Source: Torreya grandis | Taxonomy: Eukaryota; Streptophyta; Pinopsida; Cupressales; Taxaceae | NCBI GenBank assembly: GCA_037957365.1 | Contig: JARHVA010006310.1 | Coordinates: 758,001 to 822,000, forward strand | Direction of reading: 5' to 3' | DNA: 64,000 bases | Shown here: in pieces, positions 37,640-52,494 of the stretch | How the letters are laid out: each line of letters begins with the position of its first letter | Position numbering within the stretch: position 1 is the stretch's first letter | Made by a program: the position numbers and the translations under genes | The notes under the pieces: generated by a model | Seen by the model: only the letters and a program-made list of their open reading frames with translations | Databases searched by the model: none | Told to the model about the DNA's origin: nothing

Positions 37640-40600
37640 GCATCCTAAGTAGTAGAAGAATGAAAAAACATAACTTGTGATCTGATAGGATTTGATTTTT
37701 TTGTCACCATAGTTTAACAGTCATAGAAAGTCTAGAAAAAAATTTATCTTGTGAAAATTAGAAGTCATTGGATTCATCTCTATGAGACAATCACAATGGT
37801 ATATTCTAATGTTACACTTTTTTGGGTTGAAAATTTTCACCCCTATGCACAATAGTAGTCATTCGATTCATCTCAACGAGATGACCACAACAATGTATTC
37901 CACCATTAAATACTTTTGGGGCTGAAACCCTCCCAGCATTTTTTCATGGTTGGCCCAAACACTCAAAAACATGGGAAAGGGAAAGAAAATCCAAAAGCTC
38001 CTCACAAAGATGGCATGTAATCTAAAACTTTTGATCCATCTATTTTGGAGGTAGTTCCATAACTTAAATCTAAATTATGAGGCATGGTGAAAAAAGATTA
38101 TTTTGATATAGTTTAAGGGGACATTACATTTTTAAGAGGGGAATTGTATAGTTTGAAGGATTAATTACATTAAATATTTGGGTAATTGGCTAACTTATTA
38201 GCTTAGCCACTATAAAATAATCCTCCACCACTTTAGTTTGATTCTCCTCCTCCAAACAATACCAATACCAATTTTGGCCTTAAGTTGATGTTGTCAAAAG
38301 TGGACCTGCATGAGTTTGATGGTAATGATGCACTCACTTGGCTCACTCAAATTGAAAATTTATTTGATCTACATTAGACTCCATTTTCACAATAAGGTGG
38401 TTATGGCCTCTCTATATCTTGAATATAAGCTATTCATTTGGTATCATTGGTTTTGTGCTCAAAAGAAAAAAAGGGTGTCCTAGTTTCATGGTCAATATTT
38501 TATGAGGAGTTACAGCTCCACTATCACAATAATGTCTCTAATAAATACTTTATTCAGCTAGCCACATTTCACCAAACTAGGGCTTTCAAGGATTGTATTC
38601 ATCAATTTTAGAATCTCTCCTTACATGTGGTAGACATCACTGATGAAAATCTGACTAAAATATTTTTGGGTGACCTCAAATATAGCATCTAATTAGATGT
38701 TTACATGTTTCATCCTAGTAGTGTATCTAAGGCAATACCAAAGGCATGCATTTTTAACTAAAAATAGTTGATCAAACGAATAACTTTCACTAATGTTCAT
38801 GAATGCACCTTTCTAGCACCATTATTTCATCAGCCTACCAGATTGACACCTCAACAAGTGGAAAAAAAATATGCAAAAGGTTTGTGTTTTGGCTATGATT
38901 GGAAATGGATTAAAGGGAATCAATGTGTTGAAAAGAATTTATTTTACATTAATGGTTCTAATGAGGAAGAAGAAGATTAGGAGGCTTCAAGGGAAGAGTT
39001 AGAATAACTTGAGGATGAATCTAAAGATTCTCAACCTACTATTTCCTATCATGCACTTTTAGGCATTACTATTCTTCAAACTCTTAATGCGGTATTCTTG
39101 AAGCAATAGAAGTTGATTATTTTAATTGACTATAGGAGTACACATAACTTCATCAATAGTAATTTAGATGCTCATTTTTAATTATTTCATTTATCCAGCT
39201 CTAGACTTTTATGTCATGATTATAGATGGTTGTACAATCAACTATTCTAGAAAATGTCATAGTATTAAGCTTGTTATGGGAGACTTTTTGTTAGATTCCC
39301 CTATGTTTGCTATTCTCATAAGAGGAATTGACATTATTTTTACATTGCAATGGCTCACCACTTTGGGCATTATTGAGTTGAATTTTCTAGAATTATTCAC
39401 GAGGTTACATTCAAAAGGAAGGACTTTTGAACTACATTGATTATAGTCTAAATCTCCACAACTAGGTAGTTCTCACTAGATGATGAAGATTCTCATAAAA
39501 TATATAGAAGGTTTTGTGGCATGCTTATTTTCCATGGAGGTTCAACCAACCATGGAGTATACACATCTTGATTTACAAAAGGTGTTGAATAACCATTTAG
39601 TTGTTTTTGGTGACATGCCAAAAGGACTTCCTCTAAGTCATGCACATGATCATGCCATCAGACTCATTATAGGATGTATACCACCCAATATCAGACCCTA
39701 TAGGTATCCTTATGCCCAAAAGAGTGAAATTTAAAATATGGTCCAAGAGATGTTGGAGGTAGGAATCATCAAACATAGTCAAAGTGAATATTCCTCCCCA
39801 GTGGTCATGGTGTGGAAGAAGGATGATAATTAAAGGATGTGCTTAGAATATAGAGAATGCAATAAATACACCATCAAAGAATAGTTTCCTATTCCAATGA
39901 TTGATAATTTTATAGATGAATTGCATGGTTTAATTTATTTTACCAAGTTATATCTTTTCTCTCGATATCATTAGATTCACATCTTCAATGAGGACATACC
40001 TAAAACATGTTTAGAACTCATGAATTCCATTATGAATTTATGGTCATGCCTTTTGGCCTCACAAATGTACCATCTACATTTTAGAGTTTGATAAATACTA
40101 TTTTTAGGCCATTTTTTAGAAAGTTTGTATTAGTTTTTTTTTATGATATACTCATCTACAACAAAAATTAGGAAGACCATTCGAAGCATGTGAAACATGT
40201 GCTTTCAGCTCTAGAACAACATCAGTTTTATGCTAAACCTTATAAATGTGATTTTGGTGTCCAAGAGGTGGATTACTTGGGTCATATTATTTCACATGAA
40301 GGAGTGAAAGTTGATCCTAATAAAATATAATCAATGATGGAGTGGTAGGTTCCAAAGACCCTCAATAACCTCTACAAATTTTTGGGGATAATTGGATACT
40401 ATCATAGATTTTTCAAAAATTATGGTAGAATTACATCCCTACTCACCTCTTTGCTAAATAAATATTCCTTCCAATGGACTTATTCAACTACCAAGAAATT
40501 TAAACAGTTGAAAATGGTTATGTGCACAACTCTAGTTTTAGTTACTCTTGATTTTCCAAAAACTTTTGTTGTGGAGTGTGATGCATCAGGATATGTCATG

Positions 40601-42360
40601 GGAGTTTTACTCATGCAAGAAGGTAGACCACTGGCATTTGAAAGTTTCCAACTTAAGGTAAAAAATAGACTCAAACTAATATATGAGAAATAGATGATGG
40701 TTATTCTACATGCAATGAAGCAATAGAGACCCTATCCGATGGGTCATCACTTTCAGGTAAATACTAATCATGATAGCCTCAAATATTTTTTAGAACAATG
40801 TTTGTCATCTGAAGAACATCAAAAATGGGTGACTAAAATGTTAGTCTATGATTTTGAAACAATGTATAAGAAAGGAAAAGAGAATGTGGTGAAAGATTCC
40901 CTCTCTCAGTGGGTTGAATTAGTTGAGGCATTGTTATGTGCCATGACCATGTGGTAGGTAGATTGGCTAGAGGAATCGAGATCAAAATGGGAGAATGATA
41001 GTGTTACTAAGGATTTTATTCCCAATATTTAGCATGGTTATAATGAATCTAAAAAAATTACATGGAAAGGGAACACGTTATGGTATAAAGATAGATTATA
41101 CATTTGTAAGCATTATCTCCTTAAACATTAAATTCTCTAGAAACTTAATGCCTCACCACTTGGAGGACACTCAATATTTTTGAAGACATATCATAAAATC
41201 AAGAAATATTTATTTTAGGAAGGAATCAAAGGGTATGTTTATAAATATGTGTTTGAATGCATGGTATGCCAATAAAATAAAGGTAAAACCACTAAAACCT
41301 CAGGTATTTTGTAGTCTTTATCCATCCCTAGTTAGCATTAGGAATAGGTTTTCATGGATTTCATTATGATTTTACCAAGGTTTGAGGGTGAAAATGTTAT
41401 CATGGTAGTTACGGATCACCTCACCAAGTATGCTCAATTTTTTCTCCTTATCACAACCATTTGTTACTAGTACAATAGCTTCATATTTTCTCAATACAAT
41501 TCAAACATTGCATAGAACTCCAAAGATCATTGTAAGTGACCAAGATCCCATATTTACTAATAATTTTTAGACTAAATTGTTTGCCTTTTTGGGTACTCAG
41601 TTGGCTCAAAGCTCATCCTATCATCCTCAATCTAATGTAAAAATAGAGGTAGCCAAAAAATGTCTTAAAAGGTATCTTCATTTTCTATTTTTGACAAATA
41701 GGTAAAATGGGTTCATTGGCTACCATTTGTTGAATGGTTGTATAATGCTTATTTTCACACTTCTTTGTCTCCCTTTATGGAATTGTATGGGTATCACCCA
41801 CCATCCATCACTTTAGATTTTGTAGGGTATCCTAAGGTGTGAATTATTGAGGAACACATTCACCATCAATATAAGGTTTTAGGTAGTTTACGAGAGAATT
41901 TAGCAATGGTACAAAATTGAATGAAGTAACAAATAGATCAACACCACAATGAGTGGCATTTTGACATAGGTGATTGGGATTTTTTAAGTTTTTAGCCATA
42001 TATGTAGATGTCTCTAAAGTAACAGAAAAAGGATAAAAATCTATCACCTAAGCATTATGGCCCTTACTAGATCTTTCAAAAAAATGATAGTGTGGCTTAC
42101 AAGTTAGAATTACCCCCAACCACTTGCATACATCTGGTATTCCATGTATGTTTCATAAAGAAAGCAATTGGATACAAAGTTTTTATTCAGACTAAGCTAC
42201 CTAAATTAGATGAAGAAGGCAGAGTCATTCTAAAGCTTGAATAGATCCTTCACATGCACACTAAGTAACTATGAACCAAAGACATTAAGCAATATTTGAT
42301 CAAATAGAATAACATGCATTCTGAAGCTGCAATGTGGGAGGATGAATCATTCCTATAAAA
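37640..42360 (+). pseudogene. Decayed gag-pol polyprotein of the chromovirus
   Basis: Replication polyprotein of the element, broken by stops and at least one frame change between about 39,740 and 40,380. Gag: VDLHEFDGNDALTWL at 38,300-38,345. Protease: ILIDYRSTHNFIN near 39,120, where the usual DSGS became DYRS, then MGDFLLDSPMFAI. RT: PNIRPYRYPYAQK (39,690), SPVVMVWKKDDN (39,795) and FYDILIYN (40,137) with one catalytic Asp of YDD lost. RNase H: FVVECDASGYVMGVLLMQEG (40,562). Integrase: IIVSDQDPIFTNNF and SSYHPQSNVKIE (41,530-41,650), then LYGYHPPSITLDF. The chromodomain remnant AAMWEDESFL (about 42,330) matches the conserved 'atWEdexxl' and supports a chromovirus. Confidence 0.85.
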
Positions 42361-42400
42361 GCATCCTAGTTTTATTTAATATTTAATATAACATTGTTTT

Positions 42401-42414
42401 GAAGGGGAGGGGAA
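42401..42414 (+). promoter_or_regulatory. Polypurine tract
   Basis: gaaggggaggggaa immediately before the 3' LTR; plus-strand primer site of reverse transcription. Confidence 0.75.
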
Positions 42415-42763
42415 TGCTATACACTTAACCTATTGTGAATTTAGGGATATGTGTGGCCAACTTATGGCTTACACATCTTCATATTTATTTATTGTATTTC
42501 TTGATGTTTTTAGTATGGTCAGCGTATGGAATAATCATGGCTAAGTAGAGTATATATAAGAGGTAGTGGTTAGTATTTTATCATCATATTTTGAATTCTA
42601 TTTTTATTGCATTATTGTGGAGGTTTTCCTCTCAAAGTGGCTCGAATATAATTTTAAAGTATTATGCTCTTTCATAAATTGTTGGTGTGGATATTCTCAT
42701 TCTACTCTTAATTATGCAATATATAATTCTACTATTGTGAATAATCTATGTAATTTTCTTAAA
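42415..42763 (+). repeat. 3' LTR of the chromovirus
   Basis: 349 bp, collinear with the 5' LTR, with many substitutions and its terminal CA lost. Confidence 0.88.
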
Positions 42764-42769
42764 AAATAC

Positions 42770-44890
42770 TTTCATGAGACCACTTAGATAGAAGAAGATG
42801 ATGAAAATTTTATTGAAGGAAGCACCCAATCTAGAGGGACAAAATTATTGAAATCTAAGGAAGTCAACTAGGGAAGTGGTAACTCAAGGGCTATTGAATT
42901 ATTATCTCTTGGTGGCTATTGAATTCATCATAAATTCCATCCCCAAATACACCACTATTCTCTCCATGTTAAATTATTACAATGGAAACTATAGAAACTA
43001 GTACCCTAATTATCTCCCCCTCGATGGTCAGTCCTCCTAATCCACATTTTTTAGTAGATTCCTCAATTATTGTAACTATTAGTGATGTTAGAGATTATTT
43101 TCATTCTTTTCAGTCTTTAAGCTATATAAACTAGCCACAAGTAGCTAAAATTCTAATTTTTCATACCATAACTTAGCCTTTGATTATGAGCCCTACAACA
43201 ACTATTTTAACTAATGTGTATGCATGTACTTCTATTACTGAGTATTTGGAAAACCTATTGACCACCCTTTTAACCTACTCATTATTTAGTGGAACAAGTC
43301 CATAGTCCCCTACACCAAACCAAGGGGTACATTTTTAAAACGTAGTTTCCACATCAATATTTTCTAGCCTAGCTACCTCTTTAAGGCTAACTACCCAATC
43401 ATAAATGCCCATTAGCTCATCACCACAAGTATATTGAACTACCATCTTAGTCTACAATGCATTAGGCAAGTCCAAGTATGTTATTAGATGGAGTAAGTTT
43501 ATTCCTCATTTTACTACGACATAAGCATCCTGTCTAAATGCTATGCTACCTCTAAGACACTCTCCATCAACAAATCCTATAGCACAAAATGAATAAACTA
43601 AGCATAAGTTACATTAAACATTCCTTCATAGATCAAAAATTTGTAAAAAGAAGAAGCAGGGAGACAAGATTTAGTGATAACTTAGTATCCCATAGTAAAG
43701 TTCCATTTTGATAGACTAAAAAACACCTTGAGAAAGGTGAAGAGGAAAATTATGATTGTTAAAAGGTAGTAGGTTGAGTTAGAACAAAGAGAAGACATAT
43801 TCTCCTTGAAAAAATGAAGGAAAGTAAATCCATCATAACTAGATAGATATAGGGAGGATCCCTATACTTTTTGTAGATGTTATATGGGGAGTCATGAAAT
43901 ATGTGTTTAAAATTTTGTTTTTAGCCTATATAGAGGAAACATGAGGTGAGTACTATCTATGCCCCCAAAGAGATAGTAGACAATTTGCAGGGGATAACTA
44001 GGAAATTGTTTGACAATATTAGTTCAATAAGGTCTGTAAAGAAAATCTCCCATCCTAAATGGTGATATAATCTTAAATTTTTAAAAAAAATTAATGATGT
44101 TGATGTTAAACTATGTTTTATAAGTCAGGAAATAATAAATAAGGCTCATGCCTACATATATTTAATAAGAACATGTGAATTTTCTTGGGTATAAAATTAT
44201 ATTTATATAAAAAGAGATGGTGAATTTGAATGGCATCAAGAGATGTAGACTCTCATCCAACAATTTTCATACCAAGATAGGGAAGCTATCTCTATCCTGG
44301 CTGACTTAAAGTCAACCAAGTAAGCACTCCACATGGGAAATTGGTACCTAGGCTCATTTTTGAGAATATTTTGTGAGTAGAACTAGATTGTTTTAAAGAA
44401 AAGATTGAAGGAAATATCTATATAACCAGTGATAAAATTATACAATTGGTCAATTTTTTGAGGAACAAAAATTATAAGTACTAAGGCATGGTATGTAGAG
44501 GTTAGAGTTGAATTGGGGATACATAATAAACTAATGGGTAAGCTTCCTCAGTTATTTAAAATGGCTCTTATTGATTTTGAGACTATATATGCTGACTTAT
44601 AGGTAAGTCACACACTTTACCTACAAATGGAAGTAGCCAAGCAAGACACTTCAATAATAGGTGTTATGTTAATCCCAATTCACTTTGCTCAGCTTCTAAA
44701 GGATACACTTGTGCATACTCAAACTAGTCCTACCTATGTGACACTTCTAACAACCATATCCATAGCTACATTTACATATAATTCAAACTCACCTACAGTT
44801 TTAGTTTACTTGATTTTTAATTCCAATTTCAACTTAAATTCCACCAACTTCGGTGTCTACTTCATGTATATAATAGTTTTCTTCTTTTAG
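42770..44890 (+). pseudogene. Decayed coding region of the unidentified old element, right half
   Basis: Directly right of the insertion the frame is again acidic (IEEDDENFIEGSTQSRG), consistent with the EEEW tail on the left side. A Ser/Thr/Pro-rich stretch (about 42,990-43,450) and lysine-rich pieces follow (e.g. INDVDVKLCFISQEIINKAH near 44,090). The last open piece is 44,627-44,890. No domain is recognised. Confidence 0.35.
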
Positions 44891-45976
44891 AAGTGTTACA
44901 TAAACACTTTATATGTATTTAAATATATTTACATTAACTAATTTTAAAGTAACTATTATTTCCTAATTAATTTAGCTTGTATATATTATATTTTAGATGA
45001 TGGATTCTATTTTTAGCAATCATTATTGTGCATACACACTTTGCATGAGATTAACATAGAGTGTTATTTTCATATATGTATTTTTAGACTTCACTTGAAA
45101 TACGAGGCCATCCCTATCCCAAGCTTACTTACACTTGTGTCCTCCTATTCCAAATAGAGGAGAATTTTGTTTTTTGATATTAATAAGAAATTCTAAGAAG
45201 TTCTACAATTTTAGTCTTGATGTGCAAAATATGACTCTTCTCCAAAACTTGTGGATTATGTAAGAAGATATATCATTTTAGTTTCTTATTATTTTGGTTG
45301 TGTATGAGTTATATATTTTACATACATATATTCATATTATTTTGTTGTTGATTTGAATGCCTTTTGCATATAAATCATAATCCCCCTTGTAGATGTGTTA
45401 TTGCAATCTTACAAACATGACAACCTTTAATTTTATGTATTTATGTATGTTATAGTTTGGTTCAATTTGAATCCTAGATATGTTTTATTATTGGTGTGTT
45501 ATATTATTATAAATCAAATATTGATCTATGATTCCTTGTCTAATGCCTACTTCACGTGTTGGTCTTGAAAATTTTCATCTAGTGTGGTTCGTAAGCATCC
45601 TTTTTTGCCCTGCCTTTCCCTCTTTTTGAGTTTATTTTGAAGTCCCACCCACCTTAGGTTATAAAAATAATAATTCCACACTTATCAAGTATATTTATAT
45701 TCATCTATAACTGGCCTATATGTGGTAAATAAATTTCCTCACTCTCAGCTATTTCACCAACATGTTGTTTATAAAACCCAATACCCAACAACTAATGCCT
45801 TAGAGTGAATAGTTTTTGTTGATCCTAAAACATTAGAGGATACCTTTTAAAAAAATTATTTGGTATGAATAAAACCCACATCAACAAATATAAATCATGA
45901 TTAGATAGTATATTAATGATTATAACCCTAACTAATACTTAACCACGTGCCTAAACCATGGTGAGGTTAGATGAGG
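44891..45976. other. AT-rich spacer
   Basis: Nothing recognised. Confidence 0.45.
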
Positions 45977-47160
45977 TGTTACATAGTTCTTCCCTTCAAG
46001 GATCATTGTTTAGAATTTTTTTTGTCATAATAATTATGCTCATATATTCATAAATTATAATTATTAATAACTAAATATGATAGAATCAACATAACATCTC
46101 ATTTATAGACACTAAATCTGAGTTATATAGCAAATTGGTTTTGTGTACTTGAAAAGTACGTATCATGGTTGTACACTTTAGTTATAAGACCTTACCAGTG
46201 TCAAAAGGCTCACCTCTACTATCTAATTATGTCATATTACTTATCTCTTAGTCTAACCATATGTTATTATGATGACTAGGCCTTATATATTATGAAAATT
46301 GCTCTAAACTTGACCATTATCCTTCTCTGCCAAATTTAGACGTGCACCTAGTTTTTAGCTTCACAAAAACCTGTCACAATTATATGCCTATATTGACACA
46401 AATGTATCATTTAATACTATTTTTAATGTGACAAAATGTAATCCAATTTTTAAATGTAATGTATCTTTATGGTTAGTCTAAGTTCTTTAATGAAAAATAT
46501 TTTCAAATAGGATTGGTATATATAAAATATCAACCCTCATTCATTCATCACCTATAAAATTCATACATCTCACATACATAGCAACAAAATCACTATCAAT
46601 TAATTATTCAATAAATAAAATATAACTGATTGATTCCTATTTCTATATTAATTATATGAGTAATCTATTTAAAGGTCTAAAGTACTAAAGGAACAACTCA
46701 TGCACCATATTTATCAAGTTATAAGATAGGTCATTATATGTACTTTATTATCACATTTTCACCCTTGTACACACAAAATCCAATATTCATGGGATAAATA
46801 CATAAATTTGAGGCCTTATTTAGAGTATTTCCTAAGTATGTAGTGACCATTGATAGAGGGGTACTTGGGGTAGCTTGATAACATATGTCCACTAACCCAT
46901 TTTTGTCATAGTCACCCAAAGGGTGAGGAAGCTAGGGTTTGATCATTTGATAAAGATAAATAGCATGTGTGCATCATATAAATACATGAGAGTAAATGAA
47001 ATAAAAAAAACCTATAATGTTTCAATTAGCTACATCAAAATCTAGTAACTATTCCATATAGGACATCTGTATCCATTTTAAATACCAGTGTCAATATAAT
47101 TATTTAGATTTAATGCAAGTATATGAGGCCACATAATGAGAAATTATAGAATCTTACAAT
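45977..47160 (+). repeat. Old repeat copy A, probable 5' LTR of an outer element
   Basis: From about 46,068 to 47,155 it aligns with 61,440-62,430. Shared words include 'acatacatagcaa', 'ttataagataggtca', 'cacccttgt', 'gtgaggaagctagggtt' and 'aggccacataatg', in the same order. A candidate start TGTTAC at 45,977 resembles TGTAAC at 52,495, left of the nested element. The right boundary is unproven; a PBS-like 'ttggtgaacttgacc' lies at about 47,447. Confidence 0.5.
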
Positions 47161-47592
47161 TGTTCCAAGATGTCAATCACATCCAATTACAATTTATTTC
47201 ATCCTATAACTACATGCACATAGTAATCCAACTAGGTAATGTTGTTTCTAATTTATTATAATGTTAGTCAATAGTTGTACTTTTTTTTTTTGGCATATCT
47301 TAGTACTTAAATTTATCACGATGTTTATCTGAGTTTAAAAATTAATTGGCCTACTATGGAACTATTTATCACTCTCTTACTTATTCATTTATATATTATT
47401 AACCCCTATAGTACCCTTATACACAATTTAAGTTAGGTTTAAACATTTGGTGAACTTGACCTCTGTGTCTTTGTATGTAAATCCCTAATTTGGCTCATGG
47501 TTTCCTATTTTTTTTATTACTATAATTTATTTCAAATTTTGATTTTTTCATTTATAAGAAATGTTAAATGTTAATAAATAAATAATTTTAAA

Positions 47593-49700
47593 ATGGAAGA
47601 TAAAAAAGTGATAGTTACTCATCTTAATAATAATGAGGTCCTAATGGATGCATTTCTTTATGTTACAAGAGATGAAATCATTATGTATGCTAAAACTAAG
47701 CTTTCCTCACCTAGTGATGGTTAATCCTTAGGTAATACTACAAGTGATTTCATACCAATAACTATACCCTTGAACACATCATTACTTCATAATTATAATG
47801 GGGGTATGGGATATTTTTTTACACCATTGTTCCATGAAATAAATCCTACCATTGATACATATTATATGGGAAACGTTGGAACATAATCTAATCATCAATT
47901 TCAATTCCTATATCAACTCTAACTATGGGTATGAATCCTTTGGTGACTTATCAAGCTTCAAACCTTAGTAACCAAAATATGTAATATCTTTTCCAAACTA
48001 TATAACTTTTTAAAGATAATGTTACAAATATAGAACAAAATTCTATTAAGTCACCTTATTTTATTGATTCAGAATAGGTGTTGCATAATCCTCTTGCACC
48101 TCAAATATATTTACATCACTTGATAATTAATTTTGTTGTTCCTAAGTTCACATTCAATGATGGAAAGGTTTATCCTAAATAATATATTTGATCTTTCTCT
48201 ATGGCATGCCTTGATTATGACTCTAATGATAATTTTTTTACTAAACTATTTCCAAGGAGCCTCATGGAATATGCTCCAAGGTGGTTCTATGATTACTAAT
48301 CCAATTAATAAAAGAATTAAAACCTCTTATGGATCAGTTTTTTTCACACTTGTTTATCAACATTAATGAAAAGGTTTTCTATGCCCAAATTACAAAGATC
48401 AAACAAAGAACCAATGAGCCTATCAATGAATATTTCTTGAGATACAGTATAATGTTGGCCAAAATGACAAACTAAATGATATATAAATAGTTTCAAGACA
48501 TATTAAAGTAAATTTTTATTTCCCCATTACGTGAATCTATTATGTTCAAAAATTTCAAATATTTTGATGACTTATGTCATATTCTTCACAATCATGAAAT
48601 TAGAAAAATTTCATGGAACAAACATAAGTATGTAGAAAACACACTGACTACATATAATACCATGTTTATTATATGGAACCAAGTTACAAGGTAAAAATTA
48701 CATAGCCTAAAAAAAGGAAACAACAACCTAATCATATTATCTTATCAAATGCACCAAGGATATAATTTTCATGCTTACTTGAGTCTCTAGATTTATTACT
48801 TTGAAAGCTTGTGGAGTGTCACCTCATATCTTTCCCTCCTCCAATGGAGGTTTATATGAGTCAACCTCTACCCAAAGGATATGATGTATATTATTATTGT
48901 GACTATCACCAAGGCCTTGGGCATTCTATGAATGCATGTTATACCTTGAATCATAATATCTAAGACCTCATCGATGACCAAAAAATACATTCAATGATCC
49001 TCCAAAGGAATCATATTCAAAACATGGTGATCTCTTTAATTAGAAGATATTTAAAAATCCTTTGTAAAACCATTCTAATAAGGATCAATAAGTGAAAATT
49101 CTATATAATGCACATCCTCCTCCATCACATTATGGGTACCCATTATATGGGATTATTGGTACTTATACATTACATATATTTCCTACGATTCAAATACCTT
49201 CTATTACTCTTAATGATAGTGAGATTGTGTATTATGATTCAAATATTAATTCATTATTTTTTAGAGAATGCCTTTATTAACATCCTATACACAATTTTAT
49301 GATTGATAATGGTTACAGAGATAATGTTTTCACCATGACATTAATTTTACACTTCGGCTATACACATGATTATTTACACCCTTCAACAAAATCAGTTAGA
49401 TCATTTGATGGCACATCCCATCATGTTCTTGGCAAGGTTGACTCACCTCTATAGGTTGGTCTGACACATGTCATTAATACATTTTCAATTATACCTTACA
49501 CGAGAGTCTTTGATATGTTGGTGGGATGACATTGGATACATACACTCCACACAATACCTTATATAGTGCTTGGAAGTGTTCAATATTTTCATGCTAATAT
49601 TGTAATTGTAGTTTATAGAATTCCCTATGAACATCCACTTGAACATGATAATTTTATACCTAGGTAGTTAATTATCAAACATATTGAGGTTAACAATTTG
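47593..49700 (+). pseudogene. Tat-like Ty3/gypsy gag-protease remnant
   Basis: Retrotransposon Gag (capsid/nucleocapsid) and the start of pol, decayed. The gag core reads FTFNDGKVYP, then NFFTKLFPRSLMEYAPRWF (about 48,150-48,285) and ITNPINKRIKTSYGSVF. This is the 'LFPrSLxgxAxxWyxxLpxgSIxsfxxL' block. The nucleocapsid finger CDYHQGLGHSMNACYTLNH (about 48,901-48,957) followed by DLIDDQKI has the Cx2HxxxGHxxxxC pattern of Tat/Ogre and Athila elements. The protease tail reads YTRVFDMLVG then HWIHTLHTIPY (about 49,497-49,565; family 'ynxLLGRpWlH.agavPS'). No RT, RNase H or integrase follows. Most losses are single stops and small shifts. Confidence 0.65.
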
Positions 49701-51689
49701 TGAAGGGGTAAACAATATGAAATCCCCTTTCCTAGGTGGCTAGTACATATGAGACCATTGCATCAAAGATATATAGTGGATTCCATGTAATATTCATCTA
49801 TTGCTACACAACATATTTAGTTATCTAGATCAGCCAAACATGTTCCTATTTATTATATTCCAAAGAAACCATAGATCACTCAATGATGGGTTCTACAAAT
49901 CCCCATTCCTCTTATTATTTCCTCATGACCACATAGTCCTATTATACATATACAGATTATCATAAATCCTATAGTGTCATATATTACACCTATACATGCT
50001 CCTTGGTAGTACCACCATTTTGTTGCACCATGTTTTGAGTGGAAAGATACCTATGAGAATCCATTGAATTAGATCGTAGGATATTTTTTCTATTTCAAAT
50101 ATTTCAAAAATATCAAAAGAATTAAAAAAATATATCCAAAAAAATCAACACTTCTATATCTTATTCTCTCTTTAGCATCTATGTTGCTAGTTTCATGTTG
50201 GAATATATCATATACTTTATTTATACATACACACATATGTTTCACATATCTTTTGAGTGTGATAAAGACATACCTAAGCACATGATATATTCACACATGA
50301 ATGTTGGGCCTTTTTTTCTAATCACATCATCATTACATTACGAGCATAGGCTTCTTTGATCGTGATACACCTAGATTATGTTATTCTTTCATCACTATCC
50401 ATTATCACATTGGAGCTTATGTACTTACACATGCCTTTATCCATGATTATATTTTTTATAATTTACTTGATATGTTGTGTACTTAATATTTTTTAACACA
50501 TATATCTAAGGACTAGTATGATATAATTTATTGGTTGCTTATGATTCCATGCTATTTAATTTATGTACTTCCTTGAGTGTTTTACTATTTTTTACTATCT
50601 TTCATTTTATTATATGTTTGAGAATTTGAATATGCTCCATTGATTTTATCCCCCATAGCTTTATTTTCATATTTTGATATTTGAATATGTCATTATTTGT
50701 TGTGTGTGGACATTTGACTAAGTCATTTCTCTTAGATTGTGCAGAATTTGGGCATGGCCCTTGTATTAAATCTCCTTGGACCATTATTCTATTACTTTAC
50801 TTTTGAGTGTAATTATGTGTGTTTGATCTTGTACTATTAGTATTTATATGTTTCCATGATCTATATCATTCTTCTTAGGACATTTTGTGATCATATTTTG
50901 CAAGCTTTAGTGATATTTATACCTAGACATGTTTATCCTATATGTTACAAGATCCATGCATAGATTATATAGTTATCTTATCCTATTGAGGTAAGGTAAC
51001 TACCATATTATACTTCCCCTCACCTCAAGAAAGGGGGAATATTAGTTGGGGCATGTCATATAGGATTGGCTTCCATACATCCATAGTTTCATATTTAAAT
51101 GGGGGCATGTCAAAATGGCATGACCTCTATAATTATTTAATAATCAACATTTTCAAATTACAGTGAGATATTTATGGAAACATGTTCTCCACACTTACCC
51201 TAGTTCTCATATTCTATAGATTCAATGTAGGAATGTCACGGAAGCATGTCTTCCACACCTATTTTTTAAAAATATTGGCCAAATTTCATAGGTAAATAAT
51301 TCAAATTCATATTTGTGGCATCATTATATACATTAGTACCATTATTATACCCATGTTTGGACTTGAGACATACATGAGGTGCACATGTTATGTAAAGGGT
51401 GCATTAAATTTCAAAACCAAATAATTTTCTAGATTTCAAATACTAATATTAATTATTGTCATACCCAGGATGGACTTTTATGGACTGCTATTGAGTCAAT
51501 AAATTATAGTATTTAGTTCACCCTTTAGGAAGGTTGAGGTGATTAAATCACTCAATCTTACCAAGTTTATAAGTTAGACTGGATTAAATAAACTAACTTC
51601 ACCAGATTTATAGGTTGGAGTGATTAAATAATCCAACCTCAATAGATATATAATCTAATTTTATTGGATCACTCATACTCACCATGTTA

Positions 51690-51690
<1 letters not shown>
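49701..51690. other. Non-coding stretch after the gag-protease remnant
   Basis: No RT or IN motif is seen. A purine-rich tract 'caagaaagggggaatat' at about 51,025-51,041 followed by 'tagttggggcatgtca' looks like a polypurine tract plus LTR edge, but I found no partner copy. Confidence 0.35.
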
Positions 51691-52080
<390 letters not shown>

Positions 52081-52494
52081 CTTCATAATCAATCATACCA
52101 TCAAATCAAATTTCCAAAATGAAATATGGTTTGATTAACACATAGGGATAAAATTATAATACTATGTCCCACTAGACAACCATAAAAAGAATTTTAAAAT
52201 AATTCTAAAAAATACTTAATTTTTTTTAATTAAAAATATATATGCATTAAATCTTTTTATATATAATCTAAAATGCTTTTTATATATAATCTAAAATACA
52301 TTTGTTTAATTAATATCAATGACTCAAACTCATGATATTTTTAGGAGAGATTATACTGTTATGTGAACTATTTATGTCAAAAATTGACACACACTATTAT
52401 GCTTTGACCCATAGGTGTACTCCTAACATTGATCTTTCTAATTTCAAGCATTTAAAATTCATTCAATATCAAATTTGATGCACTAATTATAAAT

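Larger units (their letters stand above)
37229..42763 (+). mobile_element. Ty3/gypsy chromovirus, Reina-like, complete but dead
   Basis: A 5,535-bp element with two LTRs of identical length (349 bp), flanked by aaaca (37,224-37,228) and aaata (42,764-42,768), a 4/5 match as expected for an old 5-bp TSD. A primer-binding site follows the 5' LTR (TGGTATGAGAGC, one mismatch to the initiator tRNA-Met type). A polypurine tract (gaaggggaggggaa) precedes the 3' LTR. Domain order is gag, PR, RT, RNase H, IN, chromodomain. Short LTRs, small total size and the 'alYGyhPPsi' integrase end fit the Reina clade, but clade assignment by eye is tentative. Many stops and frameshifts rule out activity. Confidence 0.85.
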
